DNA from: Sarocladium kiliense
Lineage: Eukaryota > Ascomycota > Sordariomycetes > Hypocreales > Sarocladiaceae
Direction of reading: 5' to 3'
Assembly: GCA_030734395.1 (NCBI GenBank)
Contig: JAUZTG010000029.1
Span: forward strand, 2,728,001 to 2,792,000
Length of the DNA stretch: 64,000 nt
Positions 30,557-43,860 of this stretch are shown piece by piece. The first letter of the stretch is position 1, and every line of letters starts with the position of its first letter. The notes beneath the pieces were generated by a model. It saw nothing but the letters and a program-made list of their open reading frames with translations. It did not search any database and was not told where the DNA came from. A program made the position numbers and the translations under genes.

Positions 30557-33051
30557 ATGCATATTCTCATCACCAACGATGACGGCCCGCCGTCGCCGCA
30601 GTCCTCCCCCTACGTGCATTGTCTCGTTAAGCACCTCAAGGATGCCGGTCACGTCGTTTCCGTCTGCCTGCCTCATACTCAGCGGTCCTGGATCGGCAAG
30701 GCACACATGATCGGTCAGACCCTCAAGCCTTACTACTACCGCCCTTCACCCAATATCCACGGGGAAGACTCCGAGGGGAGCACACACCATAGACCTTCTA
30801 CGAAGGAAGATGTTGAAGAGTGGATTCTTGTCGATGGGACCCCGGCTTCGTGCGTGCAGATTGGACTGCATCACTTCTTCCAGGACAAAGGGCCGATTGA
30901 TCTTGTTGTCAGTGGTCCGAACTACGGCAGAAATACAACGGCGGTCTTCGCATTGAGTTCGGGAACTTTGGGCGCTGCATTGGAGGCGGCCGTCTGCCGC
31001 CAGCGTTCCATTGCTCTGAGCTTTGCATTCTTCACACGGAATCATGACCCCGTCATCATTGAGGCAGCATGCCGGCACAGCGTCAAGGTCATCGAAGCCC
31101 TCTGGAAGCAATGGCCCACGGATGGTAGTGCAGACCTTTACAGTGTCAATGTGCCGCTTGTGGAAGGTGTTGAGAAAAACAAGACGTTGTGGACAGAGAT
31201 GCTGCAGAACTATTGGAAGCAGGGGAGCTGCTTCCAGGAAATCGACGGGAGTGCAGAGGATGAGGCAAGGGAAGAGGAGAAGATCAGGGAGGGGCCTGGG
31301 GGGGAGGTGGATGGCCAAGAAAGGCCTCAGGGAGACACGAGAGGGCATAAGCATAAGCATTTCAAATGGGCGCCGAGGTTCACTGATGTGTACCAAAGCG
31401 TTGAGGAAGCTGCGCCTGGCAATGATGGATGGGCTGTCAAGGAGGGACACACAAGGTGAGTTCCATTGTCCTCAGGTGTTTCATGGTGCTTTACTGACTA
31501 TCCTCACAGTGTCACTCCTTTGAAGGCAAGTTTCCTGCAATCGCAAGGTATCTCTCAAATGAAGGAACTCGAGCTGTAAGTGAGCCCCTTGCCCTCTCTT
31601 TTTGTTTTGGAATTATCAAGAGCAAGCGGGGTGGCGAAGAGCTCCAAAGACAAGCGAAGGTGAAGGGCATGGATGGAGACAGACTATCCATGTACATACT
31701 TGCCGCATCCTACAGAGAAATAGACCTTGACATGTTGCTTGATATTAGTTCACCGGACACCACAACCCTTTCTGGCCATGATGACCAGGGAGCTGCAGCT
31801 ATTCAGCAAAGCGTCACCGCCGTTGTTCAGTACGAAGACGAGTATGTCCAGCCACTGATCCTAGACGCTTTCAGGGATGTGTTCCCCGATGGCCAGGTGA
31901 AGGTGGTTGAGCAGCTCCCCGAGTCTGATGCTCTTGCCCAGCTATGTTCCAGCAAAGATAGCAAGCTTGTGCAGATCACCCCCTACGAAACCCTCGACTT
32001 CGAACTCGCTGCCTCTCACTCTTCATCATATCTCATCAACAGCTACATGATCCGCAAAGCCCTTATCAGGAAGCACTTTCTTTCCACGACAGTCGATCAC
32101 TGGGTGGCGAAGAACCCGAAGTCGATTCTTCGAGACCATGTCAAGCGCAGTGAGGCCTTTGAAGTGGACTATGCGGAGTTCCTTGACGATGCGTTGATTG
32201 AGGCTTTTGATCTGAGGGAGAGTATGGAAAGGAACGAGGAGAAGGAGGGCGCGGAGGAGAGAGAGTGGTGGATCCTGAAGCCGGGAATGAGTGATCGTGG
32301 GCAGGGCATCAAACTGTTCAGCACCCTCGATGAGTTACAGGACATCTTTGATGTCTGGGAGGAGGAAAGGCCGGACAGTGATGACGAAGAGGAAGAGGGG
32401 GACAATACGACAGCACAAGATGCAAACCAGGACTACATCACGACATCACATCTCCGGCACTTCGTCGCTCAGCCATACATCCACCCACCACTCCTGGTTG
32501 ACAACCACAAGTTCCACATCCGCACGTATGTCCTTTGCACCGGCAGCCTCTCCATTCACGTCTACAAACCCATGCTGGCTCTGTTCGCGGCAAAGGCCTA
32601 CGTCGCACCCTGGACCTCCTCGACCGACATCGAGACCTTCCTCACAAACACCTGTCTCCAAGACTCCCCGCACGCCAACTCCGTCCGGCTCCTCTCCTCT
32701 CTCCCGCTCCCTGCGTCCCAGCTTACCTCCGTGGCCGAGCAGATCGAGCAGATCACGGGAGAGTTATTTGAAGGAGCAGCGAGGGCTATGCCGGTGCATT
32801 TCCAGACGTTGCCGAATGCGTTTGAAGCATATGGTGTGGACTTCATGGTGGATGAGGCGGGAAGCGTGTGGTTGCTAGAAGTCAATGCTTTCCCAGACTT
32901 TAAGCAGACCGGAGGAGAGTTGAGGGATGTTGTCGCTGGGTTTTGGAGGGGGGTTGTGAAGAAGGGCGTCAAAGGGTGGTTGGAAGGGGAAGAGACAGAG
33001 GATGATGAGGACTGGGTGAAGGTTAAGGAGATTGATCTTGGGAGGAGGTAA
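30557..33051 (+). CDS. pby1: Pby1-type protein: SurE phosphatase-like domain fused to tubulin-tyrosine ligase-like domain
   Basis: Exons 30557-31455, 31510-31575 and about 31716-33051 give 766 residues, close to yeast Pby1 (753), a P-body associated protein. The N-terminal SurE fold starts MHILITNDDGPPSP and contains VDGTPASCVQIGLHH and the SGPNYGRN loop, with the metal-binding Asp-Asp at residues 8-9. The C-terminal TTL-like ATP-grasp domain begins around VTAVVQYEDEYVQPLIL and has ILKPGMSDRGQGI (ATP loop), FHIRTYVLC, and LLEVNAFPDFKQTG, which provides the Glu and Asn metal ligands. The third-exon acceptor is uncertain. CCTACAG at 31715 gives a 140-nt intron. An acceptor at 31622 gives 47 nt and an in-frame insert of about 31 residues. 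ATG 30557 was chosen because it begins exactly at the SurE domain; the frame is open upstream. Confidence 0.88.
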
Positions 33052-33772
33052 AAGGCTTCATCATGGAATCCATGAGAGCAAATAACGTCGGACATTTTAC
33101 CCTAGATGTCACTTGGTCACACGCAGTCTGCTGGACAGAGGAAGTCACGATTGGAAAAGCTTCAATACAGCCAAGTCAACAGAACCTCAGCCAGCAAATG
33201 GTAGTCTCGTTTCGAAGCGTACCCTGGAGAGCAAATGAAGCTCGCCATGCGATTTGCACATAGCAGATGTGTCCATACTCTTAGTCGAAGAGGCTCGTGC
33301 CCCTTGTCCATTCCTACAGCTCCCAATCCGTCATCATTCGGAGCTCTTCAAGGCCAAACCCGCCCCGTCGGTGAAGCTCCGCCCCCAAACCCCCGCGCGC
33401 AGACGTAGGTGGCTTCGACCAGATTACCGGGCGAAAGTCGCCAGTAGGCTTTGAGAATCCTATAATTTCCCGTGCTGGTGAACGAAGTTGGCCAGGGGGC
33501 TTCTGCTACCTCAATCCGGGCTCGAAATGAGATTCAGGAGGCCTCCCTCCCGGAGTGGATTTGCCGGGAGATTTGGAGAATCTAGGCAATTTCACGTCCA
33601 GACTGGTATTGTTCCAGATCAGGACTTCGGCTTTTGACATTGATGATTTCACATATTGAAGATTGTTTATTGAATACTTGTAGAGGTTTATTGAGGGGCA
33701 TGTTGGCATCAGGCTCTGGGGGAGGTGCAGTTTCGGTTCGCGTTCGGGCCAACGGGAGGTTGTATGGGGGGT

Positions 33773-33790
33773 CATGCATGCATGCATGCA
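33773..33790. repeat. CATG tetranucleotide microsatellite
   Basis: Perfect (CATG)4 plus CA, an 18-bp self-complementary simple repeat in non-coding sequence. Confidence 0.85.
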
Positions 33791-36690
33791 TTGAGCTACG
33801 CCCAGCTCTTGAGCACCTCAGCCGCATGGAGACACAACTTAACCAATACAGTTCCGACGGAGAGACGGTTATGAAGTATGGGTCTGCTTTCTGTTCTACT
33901 CGATTCGAGACATTTACATCAGGGAGGGATGGACGGGAGGCTAAAGTGCAGGTAGAGTTTCAAGCTGAGAATTAAGCTTCTTTGGCACCCTGGTTCCCCA
34001 CGCACCACAGACCTCGAATTGGGGCTTGATCTGCATTTCTTCTGCCACTTCACTTAATTTGAGTATGTCTCGTTCTGGAGGAGAAAGAGAGGGTTGGTGG
34101 GGGGATGTGAAGAAGTTCGCTCCGGATGAAGAAGGAGATGTGTCGACTATCGAGCACAGCCACCTGTAGTCGTGTGGAGGCGAGGAGGACAAACTTTTCC
34201 AACCAGAGGGAGTGTGAAGTCAGATTTCGTGTTGGTGAAATAGCCGAAGGCGTTTCTCGATGCGGAAGCTGATCTTCTGAATCATGTCGGTGTTACAGTC
34301 TCGAATCATCAAGTCGATGGGTTGCGTATGGGCGAAGGTACCCCGAAGAGAAGGATACGCCTAGCACATTCCTATCTAGAATTTGAGTTCGATATATCCG
34401 CGAGGCCTCCTTTGTGGCGATGCTTGTCGGTCCCTCCAGGCACCGGGATGGTCTCTTTAGCATAGTATATGGCTACGGCATAACACGTATCCGGGACCTT
34501 GGTTTCAACCCGCCACGCTGACGTTGAGACTCTGCGCCCCGTTCTACACGCGGTCTTATTCTGCTTCGGTAGTTTTGTAGCATCATGGTAGGGTTATAAG
34601 CTTAATGCTCTTAAACAGCCAGCCTCATGACACGCAAGACTTTTGAAGGCGAATGTGCTTCGTCACCGGAGATTACGGATAGGCGTGGCTGAGTGAAGCA
34701 AGGTGGACATCTGACCTTGTTGATTTTCTCAGTCCTGAGGAGAATGGGGTGTGTGTGTCAGACAAGGTGTATGAGTGGCAATGATATCATGACTGGGATC
34801 GGAAGGATAGAATGTCTGCGTACGGAGGTAGAAATGTATGCATCATCGCTGTATGAAGGTCTTGTCTTCCAGGTTGTTCGTTGGTAGTATAGTATCGGGC
34901 GTTGCCGGGGTTGATACCAGGGAGCGGATCCGGCAGCAACCGAAGCACCGTCCATACCTTATTCAAGTCGTCTGTGCCTCTTTGTTGATACCTTACTCAG
35001 GAGGCAACCTGCCACCCGGAGATTTCTTGGCTGATCCTCATTACACACACGAGTAGGATGTCACTACAAGTCATGATTCAACACGTGGGATTCTGTCAGC
35101 GGCTAGAGCTGAGGCGACATTGGGGGGATGATGTTCGTTGGCGACTGAGGGTCATTTGTCTCCATTAACGAGGCTGAGCATCGCCGAAACAGGTAAGTCG
35201 CAGAGAGGGGGGTTTGCATGATAGGCTGCAGGCGCAAGATGGTTGATGTGTAAAAAGACGCATAGAATACTCGGGCGCCTGGGCTTGAGGGATGGTGCAC
35301 ACCTTTCGGTGAGAATGTGGAGAGAGACTGTTGATTGGATGTGAAGTGTTGTTGTTGATGGCTGAATTGTTCGTGTAGGGTAGCGGTGTTGAGGCTGACG
35401 AAGGCTGCCAGACTCGAGTCACAACAAGGTGGCAGCAGTATTGTACAAATTTGCTTTCATCCAGAATCTACAATTTGTGTCTCAGCAGATGAATCGAGAA
35501 TCAGGTTTGCGGTAGGAACATGCTCGATGGTTGATCCCAATTGAACGAGGACCATCAGAAACCCCCAATGCAGTGGACCCCATCGTATCTGGACACGACG
35601 GATTGTAGCCGCTGGACACGCTGGGTACAGGCGCTCCACGCTCAGGGGGAGCGGTCCGGAGGGGGGGGAGGGCCACGACCGGTCGCATGCCGAGAAAGCT
35701 TAAGTTCACGGGCCAGAAAGCTTGGCTTTCTGATTTCTTGATTGTGAGAGATGGAATGGAGGACCATCTGCGACGCAATGTCTTAGTGCACGCGCCGATG
35801 GTACGCCGTCGTTGGAACGAGGTTTTTGAGTGGCTTTGTTTTCGTTTGGAAAAAAACAAACCCTGTCAAGTTTTGCGCGAGGTGGCTGCAAGCCACAGGG
35901 CGTCCGTCGACGTCACTGTGCTCACTTGAACCACCACCCTGTGGCTGACTGGAGTGATGCGAATGCTGACTGTTGCTAGTCAGTCGATCCTCACGAGCAA
36001 GACATCCATGTTTCCTGAAATGGTAGGAGCAAGTTTCTCTGACGAAATTGCGAAGATTTCCGATAAACAAATTAGACCAAATGAAACGCTCAGCGGGCTC
36101 CTGGCAAATACCGACGATACCTGCCTATAATAGCATCACGTGCCCGTGGATCTGCAACACCAAGGGATCCTTTTTTTTAAGTCTGCCGGGCCGAGATGTG
36201 CTTGATGGCTCTCCCATGTGAAAGGTGCCAGGGGGGTTGCTGGTCTTTTTGTTTCGAATGCCCCCATGCTTCGTTTGACCTGTGCTTCACCGTTGCTCTT
36301 GGCTTCCGATCCTCGGTAGCTGATAGCACACCAGCTTCCTCAGGCCCAGAACCTCCCTGTAGTTTGCTAGTATGCAGTAGCTATCTACACAGCCACTGTT
36401 AGTAGAGGGACTGGACTGTTGAGAATCGCCACTTGAGAGGGCCGGCTGCCAACTATCGAAGCGGCAAATGCGGGGCGAGACGAATGATTGAATACCATTT
36501 TGAACCACAAGTCTAGCGGAAGAGAAGTGACGCGGATCGTGAGATGGACCATGAGATAGACCATGAGATGGTGTGGCCTGGTAGTGGTGTGGTCGCCTGG
36601 CACGGTCACGATCGCCAGCTGAACCCCAGATTCAAGTTCCGACGCCGTATGTTGGCTTACTGTAGACATGGGATAAGTCTTGCATGTGCA

Positions 36691-36732
36691 CTCTGTACAC
36701 TGGCCTCTGTACACTGGCCTCTGTACACTGGC
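36691..36732 (+). repeat. Three perfect tandem copies of a 14-bp unit
   Basis: The unit CTCTGTACACTGGC occurs three times head to tail without mismatch, followed by a partial CTC. It contains the palindrome TGTACA. It sits in the gene desert, about 2 kb upstream of the Ca2+-ATPase gene. Nearby at 36541-36570 a GACCATGAGAT-type motif is also repeated imperfectly. Confidence 0.9.
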
Positions 36733-38030
36733 CTCTTCTGGTAAGTTGCACTGTTGATGACTCGGGTCAACCTAAGAATGCAGGCAAGACGGAGGAACAC
36801 AACATTGGTGACCGCTGGATGATCCACAATCATCGGGCAGCGGACCATCGGATCCACTTCGGATTGGGGACTTGTGGGCAATCATTTGTCGTTTAGTTAG
36901 GTGGCTTTAAATTGATTCAGATTGGCTCAATGAGGACCGTGATGTCAACCCTGGACCAGGGCCTGAGGCATCTGATAAGTCTCATTCGATCATCTTCTTG
37001 GCCAACTCAAGTCCAGGGTCGACGTTGCAATGCACCTCGTCTGCGTGATGATGTAGCGCATGCTCGCCTCGCCCATTCAAGGCTCTGCCTATTTGGTGCT
37101 TGCCGGTTGGATTTCTTGGTATGTGTGCCAAAAAAAAAAGAGAGACAGACCACGCAGCAGGACAAGGAAAACCTTGAGATGCGCCCACCAGGAGCCACTT
37201 GAGTTCTGTCAGCTCCTGTAATGTTGTGGCTACAGAACAGGACTGGGAAGCAAACAGTGAAGGACCTGAGGTGGACTGGGAGGAGGACTTTAGGTGCTGA
37301 CAGTGGGGGCTTCCACTGCTTCTAGGCGTCTTCTTCACCGCTGTGAGTGGTGGCATCGGGGACTTGGCAGCATGTTGCGGGAAGCGCTGTAGGCGCTGGG
37401 CTACCAGGGGCTTACAGGACCTGCGCTGGGATCCAATGCTGGCCACTGCACTGTAATGATGGGAAGGACGGTGTGGCGGCCGGTGCAGTGGACCGACTCA
37501 CTACGGTAAACTGTGACCCCCTGGCTCCTCCCACCCTTTCGGAAGGGCATGTACCGTTACACCATTGTCACAGTGACGAGCTACTTCCAGGCCTCCCTGC
37601 CTTTCTCAGGCCCTTCCCCCGACACGACGTCCTTGCAGCCCCACTATCAGCCAATCAGCATCAGCCATATGCACAGCCCCAAATACCCCAGCAGCCTCCG
37701 CTTGGCGAAATCCATCTTCCACATTTGATGCCTCGACTTGCCTTGTAAAGTGACGAAGGAGCCAGAGTGAGAGAGATCCTTGGCCGCCTCCTCTCTCCTG
37801 TTTTCCTTTTGCTGGTGCGTTGGCAACAAGAAAGATCCAATGCTGGCCTTGTTCTGCTCATTGCCTCCCTGTGTTTAACGTTGACGGGCAGCTATACCTT
37901 ATTACCTTAAAACCTCCACTCATTACCACACACCGTGTGAAGGTACGCAGGGCCCCACAACTACCACCCTGAGCTTGATCTCTCCCGATCAGGGCGTTTC
38001 TCCTGCTCCTCGAGGATTCCCTCTCCCTGC

Positions 38031-38045
38031 TTTGCTTTGCTTTGC
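38031..38045 (+). repeat. (TTTGC)3 short tandem repeat
   Basis: Three perfect TTTGC units in the CT-rich stretch upstream of the Ca2+-ATPase gene. Confidence 0.8.
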
Positions 38046-38688
38046 TACTGCCCTTTCAAACCTTTACACTCTTCTGATCAAACGCAGTGGCTGTTCAGAA
38101 GAAAATTGGAAACCGCGCCTTTCACCTGCACCGTTAAGCGTTGTGCAGCTTGGGTTTCCCACCATCTATTTGGTGCGCCTCGTCTTGAAGTTGCTCTCAC
38201 CATCACCGAGAGTATCGCATCTTCCCTCACCTTCAACCACCACATCTTCGATACCGCCCCCTTTTGCTCTCATTTTCGGCGACGCATGCTATTCTCCTAA
38301 AACACCGGTTTTGTGAGATGCGCCCAGCTTGTGCTGCGATCCGGGTTTGACTTTGAGAGGCAACCTGCCGCTTGTACTTTGCACTGCCCTCTTCGCTAGC
38401 TGCCTACCTTCACACCCAGCACTCGCCACACCGTCAATCTCGTCCACTGGAACCTCTTCGTATGCATATGGAACGCTCGATTACCTCTCATCTCTGCCTT
38501 GGACACCGCTCTGCCTAAACCGATTTCGAGCTCACCTTCGATATTAGCACCTGAGCTACCGTCATCACCTCCCTCTTTCGCCTCCACTGTTCCAGGAACT
38601 TTCCCTGTCCTACCCTCGCCCGAACGAACATAGCCTCCTTGACCACGCGCATTCCGGTCCGCGGTGATCAGCTGCGCCAACATTCGCA

Positions 38689-41600
38689 ATGGCAGGCTCA
38701 CCTGAAGGCGAAGAGCCTCCGCCCGCTGCTCCATTGAGTAGGAGGCCGCGAGCGTAAGTTGTCTATATCCCTCCTACCACCCGTCCTTGCTCGAGTTGCG
38801 TCCCTACAGAAAGCCACATTCTATTCCTGGGTATGCATGACATCTGACACCTTACCTTCATTTCAGTCCTACCATAACAATCGACACCACAGCCGTCAGC
38901 CCCAGCGGCCTCACGCCCGTTATGCCTCAAGATGCGTCGAACGAGCAGTCGAACAACGCCCACACGCCGGTGTCACCACAGGACGACGAGGCTATTAGCC
39001 CAGCCACAATAGTCGAGCCTTCCGGATTCTCTCCTGTTTCCTCCAGACCGCAATTGCGCGCCGACACAGCACTTGATAACCGCGATCATAGTCGGCCAAC
39101 AAGTCCTCATAATGTCTCCAGTCCAGTGCAAGCTCGAGGTACTGACACGGCTGGAGGCTTCCTCGCTGTACCGAACACCCTCAGATCGAGACAGAACTCG
39201 GTTGATTCGGAGGATGCCAGGGGATCAATTTCCTCGTCACACGGCGAGACGACCGTGGTCGCGTCGAACTCGACACAGGCTGAGAGGTGGAAAACCAGCA
39301 CGCAACCTAACGAGAAGATCATGAAGGACGAGACAGCTCTCAAACCCGACGCAGGAACCGAAGCTGATTTTACGGTTGAGGACAACCCGTTCGCCTTCAC
39401 ACCAGGTGAATTGGGCAAGATGTTCAACCCAAAAAACCTTGGAGCTTTCTATCAACTAGGAGGCCTGCGTGGCTTGGAGAAGGGTCTGCGTGCTGATCGC
39501 AAGGCTGGCTTGAACCTGGAGGAGACCACTCTCGACGGTCAAGTCACTTTCCGGGATGCTGTTGGCAGTGACAAGCTCAGGGACGATGGAGGCCAACCTC
39601 CTAGAACTGGGGCTGCCAACTCCGGCGGTAGCACTTTCAGTGATCGTCTACGCGTCTACAAGGACAACAGACTACCAGCGAAGAAGGGCAAGAGTCTGCT
39701 CCAGCTTATGTGGATCACATACAACGACAAGATTCTGATCCTGCTATCCATTGCCGCCGCTATCAGTCTGGCAGTCGGCCTTTATCAAACCTTCGGAGGA
39801 GAGCACGAGGAGGGAACACCAAAGGTGGAGTGGGTTGAGGGTGTTGCCATTATTGTTGCGATCGCCATTGTCGTCATTGTCGGCTCGTTGAACGATTACA
39901 GCAAGGAGCGCCAGTTTGCTCGGCTGAACAAGAAGAAGCAAGATCGCGATGTCAAAGTTATACGTTCGGGAAAGACCATGGAGCTTTCGGTTCACGATAT
40001 CCTGGTCGGAGATGTCATCCACCTCGAGCCTGGTGATCTGGTTCCTGTCGATGGTATTCTCATCGAGGGCTTCAACGTCAAGTGCGACGAGTCTCAGGCG
40101 ACAGGAGAGTCTGATATCATCCGCAAGCGCGATGCGGATGATGTCTACGACGCCATCGTGAACCACGATGATCTCAAGAAGATGGATCCATTCATCCAAT
40201 CTGGTTCGCGCATCATGGAGGGTGTTGGCACCTTCATGTGTACTTCCACCGGAATTTACTCGTCGTACGGCCGGACTCTCATGGCTCTCAATGAGGATCC
40301 TGAGATGACTCCCCTTCAGGCCAAGCTCAACGTTATCGCAACCTACATCGCCAAGCTCGGTGGCGCGGCTGCTCTCCTACTGTTCATCGTTCTCTTCATC
40401 AAGTTCCTGGTTCAGCTTCCTAACATGGAGGAGACACCGGCCGGCAAGGGACAGAGGTTCCTCAATATCTTCATTGTTGTTGTGACGATCATTGTTGTTG
40501 CTGTGCCCGAAGGTCTGCCGCTTGCTGTCACTCTCGCCCTCGCTTTCGCAACGACTCGCATGTTGAAAGACGCAAACCTGGTACGACATCTCAAGGCTTG
40601 CGAGGTCATGGGCAATGCTACGACTATTTGCTCCGACAAGACCGGCACGCTCACACAGAACAAGATGCAAGTCGTTGCAGGAACGCTCGGCACGACTCAC
40701 CGATTTGGTGGTGCCAAAAACCCCGACGACGATGATGCGAGTGGAGATGCCAGTGACGGCATTAGCGCTTCCGAGTTTGTCAAGATGCTTAGCGACCCTA
40801 TCAAGGACCTTCTTCTCAAGTCTATTGCCCTCAACTCGACCGCATTCGAGGGCGACGTCGATGGACAGAAGACCTTCATCGGATCCAAGACTGAGACAGC
40901 CTTGCTTCTGTTCGCCCGCGACCACCTCGGCATGGGACCAGTCAGCGAGATTCGCGAGAGCGCCACGACTCTGCAGCTTATTCCCTTTGATTCTGGCCGC
41001 AAATGCATGGGTATTATTGTTCAGCTGCCCAACGGACGTGCACGCATGTACATCAAGGGTGCATCCGAAATTGTCCTCGGCCAGTGCTCGCAGATCTTGC
41101 GTGATCCCGCAAAGGATGATTCAGTCGCCCCTCTCACCGAGGACAACAAGGAGACTATTACTCACTTGATCGAGACGTACGCCACCCGCTCTCTTCGCAC
41201 TATTGGCATTGCTTCCCGGGAGTTCGAATCTTGGCCTCCGAAGGGTCTCCGCCGTAGCGATGGAGGCAAAGACCAGATCATGTTCGAGGATCTCTTCCGT
41301 GATATGTCTTTCATCGGCATGGTTGGTATCCAGGATCCGCTTCGTGACGGTGTCTTCGAAGCCGTTCAACTCTGCCAGAAGGCTGGTGTCACTATTCGCA
41401 TGGTCACTGGAGACAACAAGTTGACTGCCCAAGCTATCGCCAAGGAGTGTGGTATCCTGCAACCAAACAGTATTATCATGGAAGGACCCGTCTTCCGCAA
41501 TCTGAACAAGTTCGAGCAGAACGATATCATCCCGCGACTGCACGTTCTCGCCCGCTCCAGTCCCGAAGACAAGCGTGTTCTTGTCAAGCGTCTGAAGGAG

Positions 41601-42944
41601 ATGGGTGACATCGTTGCCGTCACTGGTGATGGAACGAACGACGCTCCTGCGCTGAAGACTGCTGATGTTGGTTTCTCAATGGGTATCGCTGGAACTGAAG
41701 TTGCGAAGGAGGCATCCGCCATTATCCTTATGGATGACAACTTCACCAGTATCGTCAAGGCTCTCAAGTGGGGTCGTGCTGTGAACGACGCTGTCAAGCG
41801 CTTCCTCCAATTCCAGCTGACTGTCAACGTTACTGCCGTTGTGCTCACCTTCGTTACCGCTGTTTCAAGCGACGACGAGAGCTCCGTGCTTAGTGCTGTG
41901 CAACTGCTCTGGGTGAACCTGATCATGGACACCCTTGCAGCTCTCGCACTTGCCACCGATCCTCCGCAAGACAGTATCCTGGACCGCAAGCCTGAGCCGA
42001 AGGGCTCATCCATTATCTCACCTACCATGTGGAAGATGATTTTGGGCCAGGCCGTTTACCAGCTCGCCATTACTTTCATGCTGTACTGGGGCAGCCCAGG
42101 CATCTTGCCTATCAGCCCTGACCCATCTCGCGGTGGAGTTGCAACCCTGGTATTCAACACCTTTGTCTGGATGCAGATCTTTAATCAGTGGAACAACCGT
42201 CGCTTGGACAACAAGTTTAATATCTTCGAGGGCCTCTCCAGGAACTGGTTCTTCATCGGCATCAGTGCCATTATGATCGGCGGTCAGGTGTTGATCATCT
42301 TTGTTGGCGGAGCTGCTTTCTCAATCGAGAGTGGCTCTCAAACTCCGGCCATGTGGGGTATCGCCATTGTCCTCGGTTTCCTCTCGATCCCCGTTGGTAT
42401 CATCATTCGCTTGATCCCCGATAGTGTTTTGATCGCGCTTGTTCCAGCGTTCCTCAAGCGCCGCGCTCGCAAAGTGCCCGGCTTGACTATCTCCGACGAG
42501 GATATGGCTATGTACCCGGAACCCCTGGCTGATGTCCGAGGCGAGCTCAACTTCATTAGGCGCATGAAGGGTGGCCGCTTGAACAATTTGAAGTTCGCCA
42601 TCGCTCACCCTAAGGAAGCCTTTGAACTTCAGCGATCCAGGAGCCCATCTCACTCTCGCGACAACTCGCTCCAGGCACCTAGGACCCCACCGCGGGAGGA
42701 CAGCATCGGCGAATTCCCTCACACGCCCGAGTCTCGGACCAGGTCTCGCTCGAACCGCTCGAGGTCCAACTCGGCACTTGGTGCGCCGACTGTGATGGCC
42801 GGACTCGTCGCTGCTGGTGTCGCCGCTGGTTGGTCTCCCGTTGGCAGAGAACAAGATGGCGGTGATGGAGCGTGGATGAGACCACGCCGGTCGTCTGAGA
42901 GGCCCGCAGACGGGCAGAACAGTGAGCAGCAGAGGAAGGATTAG
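38689..42944 (+). CDS. P-type Ca2+-ATPase, PMCA/Pmc1 type (vacuolar or plasma membrane)
   Basis: Exons 38689-38753 and 38867-42944 join in phase (GC+T codes Ala) to give 1380 residues. The first exon adds MAGSPEGEEPPPAAPLSRR before the Met at 38922. The protein is a P2B Ca2+ pump (yeast Pmc1, mammalian PMCA) that exports cytosolic Ca2+ into the vacuole or out of the cell. Visible motifs are TGES near 434 (actuator domain), PEGLPLAVTLALAFATTRM in helix M4, the phosphorylated Asp near 612 in CSDKTGTLTQNKM, KGASE in the nucleotide-binding domain, and GDGTNDAP near 942. M5-M10 follow (TVNVTAVVLTFV, LLWVNLIMDTLAALALATDP). The long N-terminus (about 200 residues, Ser/Thr/Pro-rich) and the basic Ser/Arg-rich C-tail may be regulatory. 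No introns interrupt the core. Confidence 0.95.
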
Positions 42945-43860
42945 TCTCCCCCTCCCTCTTACTGTCCTTGATACAAAACAATTACTCCCTCACTTCATCG
43001 AGTGCGTGTATCTTCTTCAGGGATGCCTCACACATTACAAATCTCAAGCGCCGTATCATATGGGATCATCTCACAGCGCACAACCCAAACACAACACACC
43101 TTTCTCATGGCCCTATCTTTTCCTTAGCGTGCGGTCTCGGCATTTCCTTGGGAACGACTCTTCTGATTTCTGGTTACGGATGTTTCTGTCATTCAATGCG
43201 TGTGGTCTCCGCCCTCTTCTTCATCGTCAGCTATTTTACTTTTCTACTCTTTAGTGTGCATCAGGTCCGGCTCAGAAAGAAACGACCTCTGGGTGTTTTG
43301 TTTTTATTCTCTCTGGCGAGCATTTTCCCTCTCTACCCTCTTACTATTCTCCGAAAAGAACCACCTGTCACTTCCTCTGTATGTTTGGTTCACTAGAGAG
43401 CTCGGGTGCGAATTGTCGCGGGACACAGATACTATTAGTTTCTATTTTGTTGGATGTGAAGGTGCCAAAAAAAAGGAGGGGGATGAAGGAAGAGACGATT
43501 CTGACTCTCGATGGCATTTGTCTGTCATCAGGGGAGGAGGGAGACACTTGTTCGGTTCGAAGTGCGCATGGTGCGATATTAGAACGATGGATCGAATGAG
43601 AAAGATATTTCCGAACTCTTTTGCCTTGTTTGACAGTCTACTTTGTGACGTCGACCACCCTGCTCGCCGTCGTAGTCATGGTCTAACATAAAATACTTGT
43701 TTCCATTTCCGCCAACACAAGACATAGCAGCCTCGCAGAATAGCAACCTCATGATATACGCTGTGTAATACCGAAGAATTCTTACGACAACCCTCTAATC
43801 AGACCATAAAACAGAGTCAACAAAACATCAAACCAACACCAATCGTCAACTCATATGCTC
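42945..43860. other. Convergent 3' flanks of Ca2+-ATPase and Sir2-family genes
   Basis: About 900 bp with 3' untranslated sequence of two convergent genes. Contains T-rich and A-rich stretches. No gene seen. Confidence 0.6.

Larger units (their letters stand above)
33052..38688. other. 5.6-kb gene desert with simple repeats
   Basis: No frame here carries a recognisable domain, and the longest (154 codons at 36982-37446, minus) looks like chance. It contains small repeats listed separately. The last 700 bp before 38689 are CT-rich and probably form the promoter and leader of the Ca2+-ATPase gene. The rest could hold a non-coding RNA or an old decayed element, but I cannot support one. Confidence 0.55.

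Noticed and set aside
36982..37446. 154-codon minus-strand ORF in the gene desert
   Set aside because: No conserved-looking segment, no start context and overlapping frames on the other strand; it looks like chance.
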